Below, piece after piece: positions 37,637 through 49,925 of a stretch of DNA of 64,000 nucleotides. Made by a program: the position numbers and the translations under genes. This stretch comes from Cucumis sativus (lineage: Eukaryota; Streptophyta; Magnoliopsida; Cucurbitales; Cucurbitaceae): NCBI RefSeq assembly GCF_000004075.3, contig NC_026655.2, forward strand, positions 22,243,489-22,307,488, in the 5' to 3' direction. Every line of letters begins with the position of its first letter. Positions within the stretch are counted from its first letter, which is position 1. The notes beneath the pieces were generated by a model. It made no database searches, was not told the DNA's origin, and saw only the letters and a list, made by a program, of their open reading frames with translations.

Positions 37637-40600
37637 CTAATTGTTGCATTAAAAAAAATATTCAATATTTTCTAACAAAAGTAATAGAATAAATTCTAGA
37701 TTTTATATTTTTGAAAAATTTTATGGCACGTGTCCTTATTAGTATATAGTGTTTTTTTTACAAAGTATCTTAGTCAACTTGAGACTTTTGTTTTCCTTTT
37801 AAAAGAACATTCAATTTTAACTTTAAACTTATCATATTTCCATTGTATCGATCGGTTTGAATCGTAAACTTTAAATTTTATCAATTTTAATTCAAAAGTG
37901 TTACAATTTTAACTTTGCGTTCATCTAGTTCACCAACTAATATTTGACGAAATGAAAACAAAGAAAGTAAATTTATATTTTTCACAAAAAAGAAAAAAAA
38001 GAAAAAAGTATGAGCAACCTACAAATGAATCATTAATTAAATTTTGTATTGTACAAATGTTTTGTAATTCAACTAAATATGCATAAGGGTAAAGTTTTAC
38101 TTAGGGTAAGAACTTATTGTACAACTAAAGTAACAACATTTACAGTAAAAAAAATAAACTTTTTCTCATTCTTCAACTTCAAAACTCAAAAGAATGTGGT
38201 CTTAACTTTGAATTATATGAAACTATGGTGGAATATCATGTTAGCAACTGAGCCTCGTGAGATATATAATCACATCATTTTGACGACAACTCTTTTGATA
38301 TTGACATGGATATAAACTAATATTGGTGCCAAGTGGAAATGGTCACAATCATGCCAAAAAGAAACACATTTTTGTAAAAAACCCTATGGAACTTGGAGGG
38401 GAAAAAAAGAGTTTGTCATCTTTATCCAAAAGAGTTCGATTTCTTTTATTTATTTAATTAGAATGTTTTTATAAGTATTTTGTTTTAAAATAATTTATGT
38501 GGACAAATTCATTCCCCTCTTTTCATCTTTTCCTTTCTCTGCCGTCTAAAATTGTTCTAACTTATCCTATGTATTTCCCAATTGCTTGGCCTATTTCTTC
38601 ACAATTTTGGAAAAAAGAAAATCAATATAAATTCCTTTTATTTTCTTTATTATTTTGGTGCATTCAGGCCATTTGGCAAATGCATTCAATTCTCTCTTAA
38701 AAACACCCACTTGGCTTTTAGTTTCAATTAAGTGTAAAACGTTTTCCCTTTTCTATAAACAACTCTCTCTCAAAACTACTCTTCCCTTTCCATTCCTTTT
38801 CAACTCATTATTCAATGTTTTTCCTTCTGATCTCCCTACCCTATTTCTCTCTTTTTCAACTCTTATCCCTTTTAATTTCTTCCAAAGGTGGTTGAAAATT
38901 TACCCATTTTCCCATGTGTTTTAAGAAAACTTGAAAAATGTATGTTAGTTTTATGAGTTTTTTTAATTTGGATTTTGCTAGTAAAACGGTTGGATAATAT
39001 ATGGTTAGTGATAGAATTATCCTACCCCATCCTTCTTCACAAATGAGGTATCCCCTCTTGAGTGTATACAAATCGATATATATTAATACTAAAAAAAAAT
39101 TCCCATTTAACTTCATTTCTAATAAATAATTTGGGTTAAAAACGATCATATGTGTGTATGCATATTCTATAGAGGGATTAGATGCTTAGTTTAGGTTGAA
39201 GTTGTAAATTTTTGTAAGTGTTACAATTAATTAAGCTTATGGGAAGTAGTCAAATTACATCCTTTTTTTTTTTTTCTTTTGTAATTTAAAATGCTGATGG
39301 TGAAAACTCTATGATATGCATGAATTTGCGTCTTCTTCTTTCTAAATTAAAAGGCTTTAATTTATTTAGTTTGCCACAAAAATAAACTACTTTCCAATTC
39401 CAACTATGTTGACTATAATGGTCTCACTTTAATGTCGTCTTTCCCCAAAAAAAAATCTTTTATATTTTAATTTAATTCAAATATATCTCTCTTCAAATTT
39501 TATAAAAAAATTAAACCCTAAAAAAATATTACAAATAATAGAGATGAGCATTCAACTCTTAAACCAAACCATAACTACTAAAACTATTACTATAATTGAT
39601 TTAGTAAATATTTAAATTAACTACTAGTTTATCAATTTAGGTAGTTAAACTTTTGAATTTTTTTAGAAAGGTTATTATTTTGGATTTTTTTTAAATGAAC
39701 GTCTATCGAATTAAAATCGCGTTTACTGAACGTGAGATCTCCAATATTGAGGAGTAAAAGGAAAATATTTTGTCCAATTAAATTCAACTTGATTCTTCAA
39801 ATCCACTCCTTTAATAGCACATTTAATTATCTTTTAAACTCAAATTACCTTTTATTATCTTTTCATACTATACGACAAAATCTTTATTCACACTAAACAT
39901 TTTAATTAGTCAACTTTTTCAAAAAAGGAACAATATTCCCATTATATATATTTTATATAATTGAGGTACATGTATTGGATAATATTGACCAACTAAACTT
40001 ATAATATCTCCAACACTGTTTAATTAAGGTTGATTAAATTAATTAACAAAAACAATTAATATAATCCTTTCCTTTCTTAATCACAAAAAAAGTTTTATTA
40101 CAATCCAACTCGAACATAACTAATTGGTTAAACATACGACATCTCTATTTAAAAGAACGAAGAAAACTAATAAATAAATATTCAAATACCATTTTCTTTT
40201 TAGATCTATAACCTTTCGTAATATATTATGTCTTCACCGACCAAAACAAAGAAGTCTAAGGAAATTTTTTATGGTATAATAAAAAGTGAATTATTAAGAT
40301 TTGGATCTTCAACTTTGAAAAAAATACGAGTATATATGTCGATTACTGTGTTTAGTACAAAATATTCATGTGGGTAATTGAGTAAAGAGGTAATATTTTA
40401 TAAGAATTTATTCATATTGAGGTACTCTTGGGTTCTCTTATTTATTATTGTTATTTTATTTAAATATTAATTTATTTTTTTTAAGAAAAAGGGATGATAA
40501 GAAATAAAAAAATGATAGTAATTGATAGAGGAATATAAAGCAAATCTTTGGAAGGATTTCCCAAAGATGTGGATCGCGAGGATATGGTTGGGGTTTTGCC

Positions 40601-41036
40601 AACCTTCCCAAATTAAAATTATTTTATTAAAAAGAAGAGAAAAAAAATCTAGTTAAAAATTGACGAAATTCGAGGATTAATTCAAAAATCAAGACTAACC
40701 AAGCATTGATTTAAATGTTGAAATTTTAACTTCTTTTTTAGAAAAAAAAAAAGTTTATTTTCTCACAAAAAAAAATTGTTTGTGATTTCCATACTTAAAT
40801 AGACATTATAGTTTTTAGCCATTTTAAAAAATAAAGATTTTTTTTCTTGAAAATTACATTTTCTTTTGGTTTTAACAAATTAAAAATTGAAAGATGTAAA
40901 CAATTTTAAAAATAGCAAAAAAAAAAAAATGATGTGGGTGAATGAATAAATTTAAAGAAAAGAAAAGAGAAAGGGTGAATGAATAAATTTATAAAAGAGA
41001 AAAAAAGAGAAGGAGAAGGTAATGGGAAAATGATGG

Positions 41037-41173
41037 GCCACGTCAACTAAATTCCAGCGGCAATTGTAAGACAGACATGTAATCGTGGGAATCCACTTCA
41101 CACGTCCTTACTCATTTTCCCTTCTCTCCATTTCTTCCTTTTTATTTTCTTTTCCTTTGATAACTGACGTGGC
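41037..41173. promoter_or_regulatory. Inverted pair of ACGTGGC / GCCACGT elements upstream of the MAPKKK
   Basis: GCCACGTCA at 41037-41045 is the exact reverse complement of TGACGTGGC at 41165-41173. Both are hybrid G/C-box sites of the kind bound by bZIP factors, including ABA-response factors, when flanked by GGC. They lie 0.85-1.0 kb upstream of the kinase start. Clade III MAPKKK genes are known to be transcriptionally induced by stress hormones, so this fits, but only as motif-level evidence. Confidence 0.4.
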
Positions 41174-41902
41174 ATTCCCTGGTATTGACATGTCAGCATC
41201 CGGAGAAAGCTTATTTCTTTTTCTTTTAGTTTGTTTGCATATTTATCTCATGGAGTTTGCTTATCAGTTATCAGCTCTATATATATATATATATATTTGC
41301 GGCTATAATCATGTGTGTACACTATAGACCGTAGTTTCAATGCATAAACTCCCACCATCTTAAAATAGTCAAAGTCAACTTCAAATCATACGGCTCTCAC
41401 CTACCCACATAACCACGCACGCTCCCCACCCCCTCTAATTCTCCACTTAATTCATCATTAGTTACGGGGTTTAGTTACTCTTTTTCAAACCATTATATTT
41501 ATCATCAACTAAAATCACCTTTGCTCTTCCACAATTATTCAATTTAGTGATTGAAGAGGGATGTAGGTTAATTAAGGAAAAAAACAAATTGATATGTAGT
41601 CAAATTGAGTTAAAAATAATATGGTTTGGTTGCTATATTTAAAAAATATTTATGATTGTATTAAGGGGGAGTAGATGGAGAGGAGAGGAGAGGAGAGGGC
41701 TTAGGAGGGGAAACGAAGATGGATAAGGATAAAACTAAAAAGAAAGTTAGAGAAACAAAATTTGAAATGTATACAAAATCTCAAAACTTGGTGCACATCC
41801 ACCCAATAAAATTCCACCTCTCTTTCCTTTTTAACCGTTTCTTCAAATTATCCACATTTCTAATATCATTTTCTTTCCCCCATAATCAATGATCCACGCG
41901 CC

Positions 41903-41911
41903 TATATAAAT
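41903..41911 (+). promoter_or_regulatory. TATA box of the MAPKKK gene
   Basis: TATATAAAT in the context GCGCCTATATAAATACTC is a near-consensus plant TATA box, 115-123 bp before the start codon. It is followed by a C/T-rich leader (CTTTTTCCC, TTCTCTCCT), as is typical for plant 5' leaders. Confidence 0.65.
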
Positions 41912-42025
41912 ACTCTCTCACCACCCAATTTCTCAAACCCCATTCAACGTTTCTTCAACCTTTTCCCTCTGTTTTCTCTCCTTTAATTTTCCTCTTTCTT
42001 TCTCTTCTTTTTCCCACTCTAAAAT

Positions 42026-43501
42026 ATGCTCAAAACCACCGCGCTTTCTTGGACTCGAAGTAATTCTCCCATCGGAAAAGGCTCCTTTGCCACCGTCTCT
42101 CTCGGAATTCGAAAACCCGACGCTCGGATTTTCGCCGTCAAATCTGTCCAGCAGACTCAGACACTCCGCCCACAAATCGACTGCTTAGAGAATGAAATTC
42201 GAATCCTCCGATCCTTGAACTCGCCTTACGTGGTTGCCTTTCTCGGCGATGATGTTTCCCATGAATCTCCCACCACCTCCTTTCGTAACCTTCATATGGA
42301 GTATTTGCCAGGTGGCACCGCAGCAGATGACCCCACTGGCACTCGCGATGATAAGCTTTTACGGGAGAGGACATGGTGCCTCGTTTCGGCTTTGAGTTAC
42401 ATTCATTCCAAAGGAATTGTTCACTGTGATGTTAAAGGGAGGAACGTTTTGATCGGATTGAATCCCGGGTTTCTGAAATTGGCTGATTTCGGCTCTGCAA
42501 TTGAACTTCACGGCCCCGGCCACAGGTCTCGGGATTCGCTTGCGCCACGTGGGAGTCCACTATGGATGGCGCCAGAGGTAGTCCGCGGAGAATTTCAGGG
42601 CCCGGAATCGGACGTTTGGTCCCTTGGGTGCACGGTCATTGAAATGGTCACCGGGAAACCCGCATGGGAAGATTTCGGAGCCGATACGCTCAGTCGAATC
42701 GGCTTTTCCGACGATTTGCCAGACTTTCCAACATGCTTATCGGAAGTCTGCCGGGATTTTCTTCGGAAGTGTCTCAGAAGAAATCCTAGTGAACGGTGGA
42801 GCTGTGATCGGCTGCTGCAGCATCCATTTCTGGCGGCGGCGGCGGCGGCGGCGGCCTCGCCGAAGATTGCTGTAGAGAATTCCCCCAGGTGCGTTCTTGA
42901 CTGGGTCAACGTCAGTTTCTCCGACGACGAGGAGGAAATTCCACACGCCGACGAAGCCTCCGGATCCGGCGGCCAGGAAAATGAGATATATGGTAAGGAA
43001 AGAATTGGGAAATTGAGTACTACGAGTGAATGGCCAAATTGGGAATCAGACGGTTGGTCGGCGGTGAGAAGTAGTTACAGTGAAGCGGCGGCGGAGACAG
43101 AGGCGAGCTGCCGGAAAGAAGAAGAAGAAGAAGAAGGCGGAGGGGCAGAATGGGAATGTGGAAATTTGAGAAGGGTAGAAGGGGAAATGGAAGGGAGAAG
43201 TTGGGAATATTCGGAGTTTGTAAGAAGAGACAATCACGGAAAATTGGGGGCCGAATATTCAAATCCTGGCGGTATGATCATTCCGGAGCGGCCACGTAAT
43301 AATTTCGGCGGTGGTGGCGGTTGCGGTAGCGGTGGATTAAGTTTCCGGCGGTTGGGATATGAAATATCTGAAATTACAACAATAATAACCTCATGGATAT
43401 ACTCAATTGAATTGATATTATGTTGTTACTATTGGAATATATTAATGAAGAAATTGGTGTTATTTGGGAATTACACTTTCTTACCTTTCTTTTCTGCCTA
43501 A
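42026..43501 (+). CDS. MAPKKK14-like: Clade III (MEKK-like) MAPKKK, MAPKKK13/14-type
   Basis: A single uninterrupted exon encodes 491 residues. The kinase domain covers about residues 10-270: glycine loop IGKGSFATV (16-24), lysine K39 in FAVKS, catalytic loop HCDVKGRNV (133-141), DFG at 154-156, and the GSPLWMAPE activation segment (177-184). Lack of introns and the compact N-terminus fit the MAPKKK13-20 group, which act upstream of MKK3 and are controlled by transcription in ABA, wounding and nitrate responses. After HPFL comes a poly-Ala run encoded by a GGC repeat (about 42832-42856). The acidic middle contains an E-rich stretch. The last 45 residues are strongly hydrophobic (around ITSWIYSIELILCC and FGNYTFLPFF), which is unusual for the family and could be a read-on artefact of this allele or a real membrane-binding tail. 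From memory, the Arabidopsis positions match At2g30040 (MAPKKK14) and At1g07150 (MAPKKK13). Confidence 0.9.
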   Translation: MLKTTALSWTRSNSPIGKGSFATVSLGIRKPDARIFAVKSVQQTQTLRPQIDCLENEIRILRSLNSPYVVAFLGDDVSHESPTTSFRNLHMEYLPGGTAADDPTGTRDDKLLRERTWCLVSALSYIHSKGIVHCDVKGRNVLIGLNPGFLKLADFGSAIELHGPGHRSRDSLAPRGSPLWMAPEVVRGEFQGPESDVWSLGCTVIEMVTGKPAWEDFGADTLSRIGFSDDLPDFPTCLSEVCRDFLRKCLRRNPSERWSCDRLLQHPFLAAAAAAAASPKIAVENSPRCVLDWVNVSFSDDEEEIPHADEASGSGGQENEIYGKERIGKLSTTSEWPNWESDGWSAVRSSYSEAAAETEASCRKEEEEEEGGGAEWECGNLRRVEGEMEGRSWEYSEFVRRDNHGKLGAEYSNPGGMIIPERPRNNFGGGGGCGSGGLSFRRLGYEISEITTIITSWIYSIELILCCYYWNILMKKLVLFGNYTFLPFFSA

Positions 43502-46500
43502 AATAATGCCTTCAAAATTAAATAACAAATCGCTTTAATTTACCAAACTTAAATTGAATAATGATTTTTTTCCCCCAATGATTAGTGAATGTAATTTAAG
43601 GACTCAATAAAGAAGATTAGGTTAGCTATAAAAATTGTAGAGGGTTAAGCACCACATGTTTCAAAATAAAAGAGGATCATATGGCCAATCCAAAACTAAG
43701 CCATTAACAATTAATTCAATTTTAAGCTTAGATCAATCAATAAATAAATTTTAATTTTAATAGGATTATTTGAAAAGAAAAATAAATTTTAATAGGATTT
43801 AAAAATGTTTCACTCTTACCAACCGAGTATATAGTAATTGACATTTATGAACTTAATTTCTTTCATTTTTAGAAATTAAAAGCTAACAAAAAAATCAAAA
43901 TTATTATAGAAAAATAAGAAATAGAACCCATGAATAAACGGAAACATGCATTGATGATCACTATTTGGTTGAAAATACTATGTACATAGAAAATAGGATG
44001 AATGTGAATAATGAAGAACATGTGTTTAGATTGGGGAAATAGTTGTTTTGTTTATGTTCATAAATGGTTTCACACATAAAAAGATACCAAAAATATTTAG
44101 ACACATTTGATTTGTTGTGTTCATATATTAAAAAGCAAAAAGAAAACAACAACATTGAATCCTTATCGATATTGTGTTGTCTCTCAAAACATTTTGGTGT
44201 ATTGTACCATGTGATTTGCCCCTATCACTCCCTATCTCACACTTTGTCTTCTCCTTTTTCTTTTAACTTTCTTGTGGTGAATTCATTAGTAGTCTCGAAT
44301 TCATCCCATCAATCCTACGATACTTTATGATCATAAGAAACACTTCTAATCTCTTGGTTGTAATGTTTCGTAAAGAAAAATTTGATGAATAATTTGTAGG
44401 TTGATTTATAAGTTTCGTCATTGTTAAGGGTTGTATTGTATGTACGATAAATATAATATGGATCTATGTACATAATTGTTGATAGTCAATTTTGAGATAT
44501 ACTTCGATTGTTATTTGAAGAGTTCAAAAGAGAAGCAACGTGAGACACAAAAACAAAAAAAATCGTTTTGATTCCATCTTAAATTACCAATTAGAAGAAA
44601 ACGTATGATATCATTCTTAATAGTCTCTAAACTTTCAATGTGTCAAATAAATTATTAGTAGCTTTCGAGATAATTTCGAGTAGGAAATTTTTTTCCATTA
44701 TTCTTTATCTTTTTAGGTTCAATAAAAAATTAACTTTGTGTGAAATTTGCTTCTTTTAATTAATCAATTTTGAAGCCGTATTCATGAATTGAAAAACTAT
44801 TTTTAGAAAAAAAAAACTCAAATCAAACTATTTAACATTTGATTTACTCTTTCAAACCATTTTTTAAATACAAAAGTTGAAAATTACTATAATAAAATTT
44901 AGAATAACCATCCATAATTAGAAGTGGAAATGGATTGAATTTATGATTAAATTTGGAGAAGCAAAATGTAAAAGTGTGGGTGAAATTTGAATAAGGATTT
45001 TTAAAGGAGGAATTGGGGAATAGTTGAATTAATAATGGGCTGGATTGGGAAAATGGAGAAAATAAAAAAATGGAAAGAAATGCCATTGGAAGCAAAAACC
45101 CAATAAAATTGGGCCTAGAAAAAGCAATTTTTAAACAATCAAGTAGTGATAAAGTTATGGTGAGGACTAAACCATCAATTTTGGTTTGATTGAAGGTATA
45201 TGGTGAGAACTCAATCCTTCATATTATAAAAATGCTTTAACTATTGAGTTATTGTTGAACTTTTATCTAAAAGTAGAAAACATCCCTAACATATTTTAAA
45301 ATTCGTTTTAATTGTTAAAGTTAAATCGAGCATAACTTATTAGTAATTAACCATGAGGTTTGTGACTCAAGCCATAGTACATCTAATTGTCCTAAAATAT
45401 TTGTTAGGAGAATGTCATCAATATCAAAAAGAGAATAATCCTCGATCAACATTTATGAGATCAATGACTTCCAACACATTTGATTCAAACCGCTAACAAT
45501 GGATAGCGATTGATTCATTCTCAATAAACTAAACTTAGTTTAGCTATAATTGAAAGTTCGATCCTTCGTCTCAATCGTCGTACTTAAAAAAGAATAAAAA
45601 TTTAAGATTGGATGAAAGATGAATAATGGAAATCCAAATAAGATTAACTTGGTTCTCAAGGAAGTATTATTAGTTTTCCTTTTCACTTCAAATGGAAAAT
45701 CTAACAATCACTAGGTGTTGTTATAAAAGATAAATTCTTTCTGCCCAATTGGAGAGGAAGAAGGAAAATAAATAAATAAACGAATCAATTTTATAAAACC
45801 AATCACATTACTAACAAACAATTTAGTAACTAATTTTTTTGTTTTGAAAATTAAACTTATTTTCTTTTATTATTTTTCTATAATGTATTTGTATATTTCG
45901 TACAATACACAAAATTAATATTTAAGAAAAAAAATAGAAATAATGATTATAGGTTTAGTTTGAGAAAACAAAAATCCAAAGCAAAATGGTTACCCATCTA
46001 AATTTTAACATTTATGTTAAGATAAAAAGAAATGTTGTTTTAGGTATGTTTTCTTGAGGTCGAAAGTACAAACTTTATGTTAGTTAAACTATGTTCATTT
46101 GGATCTAAATTATTTTCACAAAAATGATAAAACATGAGTGTTTTTATGAGCCTAGTTTTTTCTTAAAGACCAAAATAGAAAATCCAATATCCCATTCAAT
46201 AGCTAAAGCATTTATAGGTTTTAGAAAGTTTTGTTTCTACTTCATTTTTCAACCAATGTCATCGATTTTTGTTTTTCTACCTTAAAAATTCATAATAATA
46301 AAGTCATAAAAAAATTAAACTATTCAAACTATAGGTGTGGTTTTCATTTTTAGAAAAAAAATATATATTTAAGAAAAGAAAGAGTCGCTCCTGATTGCGT
46401 TTGAAAGTGTTTTTATCTAGTATTCGATCCAATAATATCATTGCCGTTCATGGACAAACCTAAAATGTGTCCAAATCTTATTTATAAATGATTGAAGTTC

Positions 46501-46960
46501 ATTTATACAACATTCTTAGTCTGAGATGATCAAAGAAACAATTATAGTTTATAAAGGATTTGGTTTAGTTTTATGATGGATCCTAATCGTTTTTAATGAG
46601 TATCGATGCTTTAGACGAAAATAACTAGAATTGTTTCAAATATAATAAATATATAAAAAAAAATACATAAAATATAATATTTTGTTATATTTATAAAAGA
46701 AATAGAAGTTTTGAGATTGAAAATAATTTTGTAAAAAAAATATTTGTTTCCATATTAATAAATATGTGAAAATAAAAATGAAACTATGGGTTAGAAAGAG
46801 GAAGAAATAAAATTATTTATATAGTAAGGGGTTCATCTTCAATCTCACTCATTTCTTCCCTTCCCTTTCCCCCATATATAAACCCTAATTTCTCCCAATT
46901 CCGATCCATTATTTCCAATCTCACTTTCCACATTTCCTACCAAACCCTAAACCCTCTTCC
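43502..46960. other. Intergenic, no gene seen, ending in the first RanBP1 promoter
   Basis: AT-rich throughout with only short chance frames (for example 43961-44155 and 44844-45095). A tetranucleotide-poor, A-tract-rich stretch around 46,600-46,800 precedes the RanBP1 promoter. The promoter has a CATATATAAA TATA box merged with a telo-box (AAACCCTAA at 46880-46888) and a second telo-box at 46942-46950. Confidence 0.5.
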
Positions 46961-49925
46961 ATGGCGAGCTCCGATACCGAACGCAGAGAAGAGGAGGAGG
47001 CTCCGGCCGCGGAGGATGAAGACACTGGAGCTCAAGTTGCCCCAATCGTCAAGTTGGAGGCAGTCAACGTTACCACCGGTGAAGAAGATGAAGACGCAAT
47101 TCTCGATCTGTATGATTTTTTTTTAATTTTTTTAATCTACTTCTTTTTCTGATCTGCTTGCTGTTAATCTGATTTTTTTCATGTGGGGTTTTTTTCGTAT
47201 TTTTGTTTTAGGAAATCCAAACTGTACCGATTTGATAAAGATGGAAATCAGTGGAAGGAGAGGGGTGCTGGTACTGTTAAGTTTTTGAAACATAAGGAGA
47301 CTGGCAGGGTTCGCCTTGTTATGAGACAGTCTAAAACCCTCAAGATCTGCGCTAACCATCTTGGTTCGTTTTTGGTTCTCTGCTTGTTCTTTCGCGAATA
47401 TATCAAGCTCTTTTGGCTTTATTTGTTTTCTTTTCTTCTTGATTTAGCTTTAGTTCTTCAATTTTATCGTTTGATTTGTCGTGATTGTAGTACTTCCATC
47501 AATGACCGTTCAAGAACACGTTGGAAATGAGAAGTCGTGCGTGTGGCATGCGACTGACTTTGCTGATGGTGAATTGAAAGATGAGCTTTTTTGCATCAGA
47601 TTCCCATCGATTGATAGTGAGTACAACTCTGAATCTTTTTTCTCACTAAATCTTGGTTGTAGATTGATTGATAGGCTATTCTAAACTTTGGATTCATTGT
47701 TATCTGGTTGTGGGCAATGCTAGTGTTAAACTTGAATCTTATATTGTTTGACGTTTTGTGTTTTCTTTTCTCCTTCCAAATAAATTATATGTGAGAGCTC
47801 TTGGTGGTTGTGCCCGGTTTGAAGTATCACTAGGACAGTTTTTTTCACTCACAATTTAATATATTTCTTTCTTTGTTATTTTGTATCCGCTTTTTTATGC
47901 GGTTTGGTCTGTACATGTTTTCATCACAAGAAATTACTGTATTGTTGTGGTATGTTTGAAGTTGAACGTTTTCCTATGCCTGTCAGTACATGGTACTATT
48001 AAAAGTCAAGAATGGGATTGATTCTTACAATCCATAGTAGTTTTAATCCGTTCATAATGGTAACTTTAACCACGAAACTTTTAATTTTCTGCTTATCTTT
48101 ACTGATTATTGTCTTTATTCATGATGAATATAGTTGTTATTTCATTAACATTTGTTTTCACTTTTCTAAAATTGGGAAGTTCTATATTCATAGGCCCATC
48201 TTCCACCCATCTTCCACCCAGTTTCTTCAGTTATCTAGTTCTATACATGTCAAAGTTGATTGCCAGTTGTTTTGGCAACGGAAGAGTTGGAGTCGGTGCT
48301 TGAAAAGAGAAAGTATAATATAGAATTACAACTTTTTAAATGATAGTTCGCCTATAAACTTTGATAGGAAAAAGTAGGTGAAAGGTGAGTGGTTTCATTG
48401 GTGAATAACTGGTTGTGATTTTACTTTGAGAGGATTTTAAGTAATGATACTTGGAAGAGAAGAAGCTGCAAGATAGTAACATTACAAATGAAACTTTCCC
48501 AGTTAACAATTACTTGTGGCTGCTGTTGCCTACCGAGGTGTGTAATTGATAGATTGGATATGTTCTGGGTTTTCATCTTTAAATGCAGTGGGTCTCTCTG
48601 CATGAGATACATCAAAACTGTTTGATGCCAGCTTTGGTAGTTGTAATTTTATTTAGACCTACCTCCCTTTCCATTCATCAGAAGCTTTCAATGATGTCTC
48701 CAATAACTAATTAGTTCAGATTTATCTAGGAATTAGGTTATTTGTCGTTGTAACTCAATAAAATCGGAAACCCTGGATAAATATACATTATCCAATAGAG
48801 TGGCCTTTTTCTCTTCCTTTTTTGGGATAGTGAGTGATTTAGTCTTTTGAATTAATATAAGCATCATCTCTGCCATGGATTCATATCTTTGTGTCAGCTA
48901 GGAACTCTATTAACTTTAAATTTACTCTAATCCAGGGTGTTTGAGTAATCTTTTATTAGTTCGTGCTTTTGTAGTTACTAAATAATCAATCCTGACAACG
49001 TACAATATTGAATTAGTTTATGCTCACATATGATTACAAAGCATGGAGATAGGCTTTTGATTGCTTAAATGTAAAAGACACAATGACATGCATTGAAACT
49101 ATATGCTAAGAAGCTTTGACAGACTGCACATTTTTCATAATTTTTTCATTTGTACTGTATTTGAAATGGGAACAATATGCTGTTACCATATGTATTGCAC
49201 AGCCCTTCAGCTCACTTTTTTATTTTTCTATTTATTTTACTTTTCCCACGTAAGTATCATTCAGTCTGAAATGGTTTTACCTCTAGACATTATTGATTTC
49301 ATTTGTTTCTTCAAAAGTGTCTATAATATCTATGGGTTGTATCTGAGGTGGTTTTAAAAAACTCAACAGTGCAATTTCTATGACTTTTGTACAAATACTA
49401 TTGAGCTTACAAAGAATGTTTTCCATACAATATCTATTGAGCTACGGAGAATGTTTTCCTGTCCTTGTGGTTTATTAACTATGCTAGTCAGCTTCGTTTA
49501 AATAATGCAGTCTTTTCCACCCGTGGATCTAAATTTTTTCTTTGTACTATAGACTGCAAAACCTTGATGGAAAAAACGTTCCTAGAAGTCCTCTAGTCCC
49601 AAAAGTAGACATTTTATTGACTGTGCTAATCGACTTTCACTCCCTTGGTTTTTCACTTTATTATTACTAACTTTTGTTCCGGGTATCATTAGATTGCAAG
49701 ACCTTCATGGAAACATTTCAAGAAGTTGCGGAGTCCCAAAAGAAGAAAGTGGAAAATAAAGATGCATCAGCTGCAGCTGGTCTACTTGAAAAATTGAGCG
49801 TTGAAGATGAAAAGAAAGCTGAAGATAAATCTGAAGATAAAGCTGAGGACACACCTGTAAAATCTAAGGAAGAGGATAAACCTGAGGGTGAGGCAGGGAA
49901 ATCAGATGCAGAGAAGAAAGACTAG
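46961..49925 (+). CDS. RANBP1: Ran-binding protein 1 (RanBP1), upstream tandem copy
   Basis: Four exons, 46961-47109, 47212-47363, 47491-47616 and 49693-49925, encode 219 residues. The N-terminus is acidic ([15 protein letters not shown]). The Ran-binding domain spans about residues 30-165, with [37 protein letters not shown]-type sequence and [22 protein letters not shown], all landmark blocks of the family. The C-terminus is Lys/Glu-rich and ends AEKKD. RanBP1 binds Ran-GTP, works with RanGAP to stimulate GTP hydrolysis, and helps release transport receptors at the nuclear envelope. The second copy at 52418-55258 has identical intron positions and phases. The third intron (2.1 kb) holds a decayed extra copy of the exon 4 start (49553-49612). 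Arabidopsis position from memory: At2g30060. Confidence 0.95.
49553..49612 (+). pseudogene. Decayed duplicate of the RanBP1 exon 4 start
   Basis: ACTGCAAAACCTTGATGG, then a GTTCC and AGTCCCAAAAG match the start of exon 4 (from 49693), 140 bases further on. A TACTATAG acceptor precedes it. Read in the phase of exon 3, it meets a TAG stop after about 14 codons, so splicing here would truncate the protein just after the Ran-binding domain. The flanking AC/CTA-GTC-type words are also shared, so about 140 bp was tandemly duplicated. Confidence 0.7.

Larger units (their letters stand above)
30710..42025. other. Eleven-kilobase gene-poor stretch, no gene supported
   Basis: Very AT-rich. The region up to about 30,980 is probably 3' untranslated sequence of the phosphatase gene. 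The rest contains SINE-like remnants (33731-33800, 37569-37636), a 46-bp tandem duplication (36273-36364), AT microsatellites (near 34,100, 37,155 and 41,280) and short Lys/Phe-rich frames of chance. The last kilobase is the promoter region of the MAPKKK gene. A small frame at 35268-35453 (minus) is discussed among the rejected items. Confidence 0.5.

Noticed and set aside
43020-43262. Phe/Leu/Pro-rich minus-strand frames over the MAPKKK C-terminal half
   Set aside because: Antisense shadows of the E/G-rich tail of the kinase.
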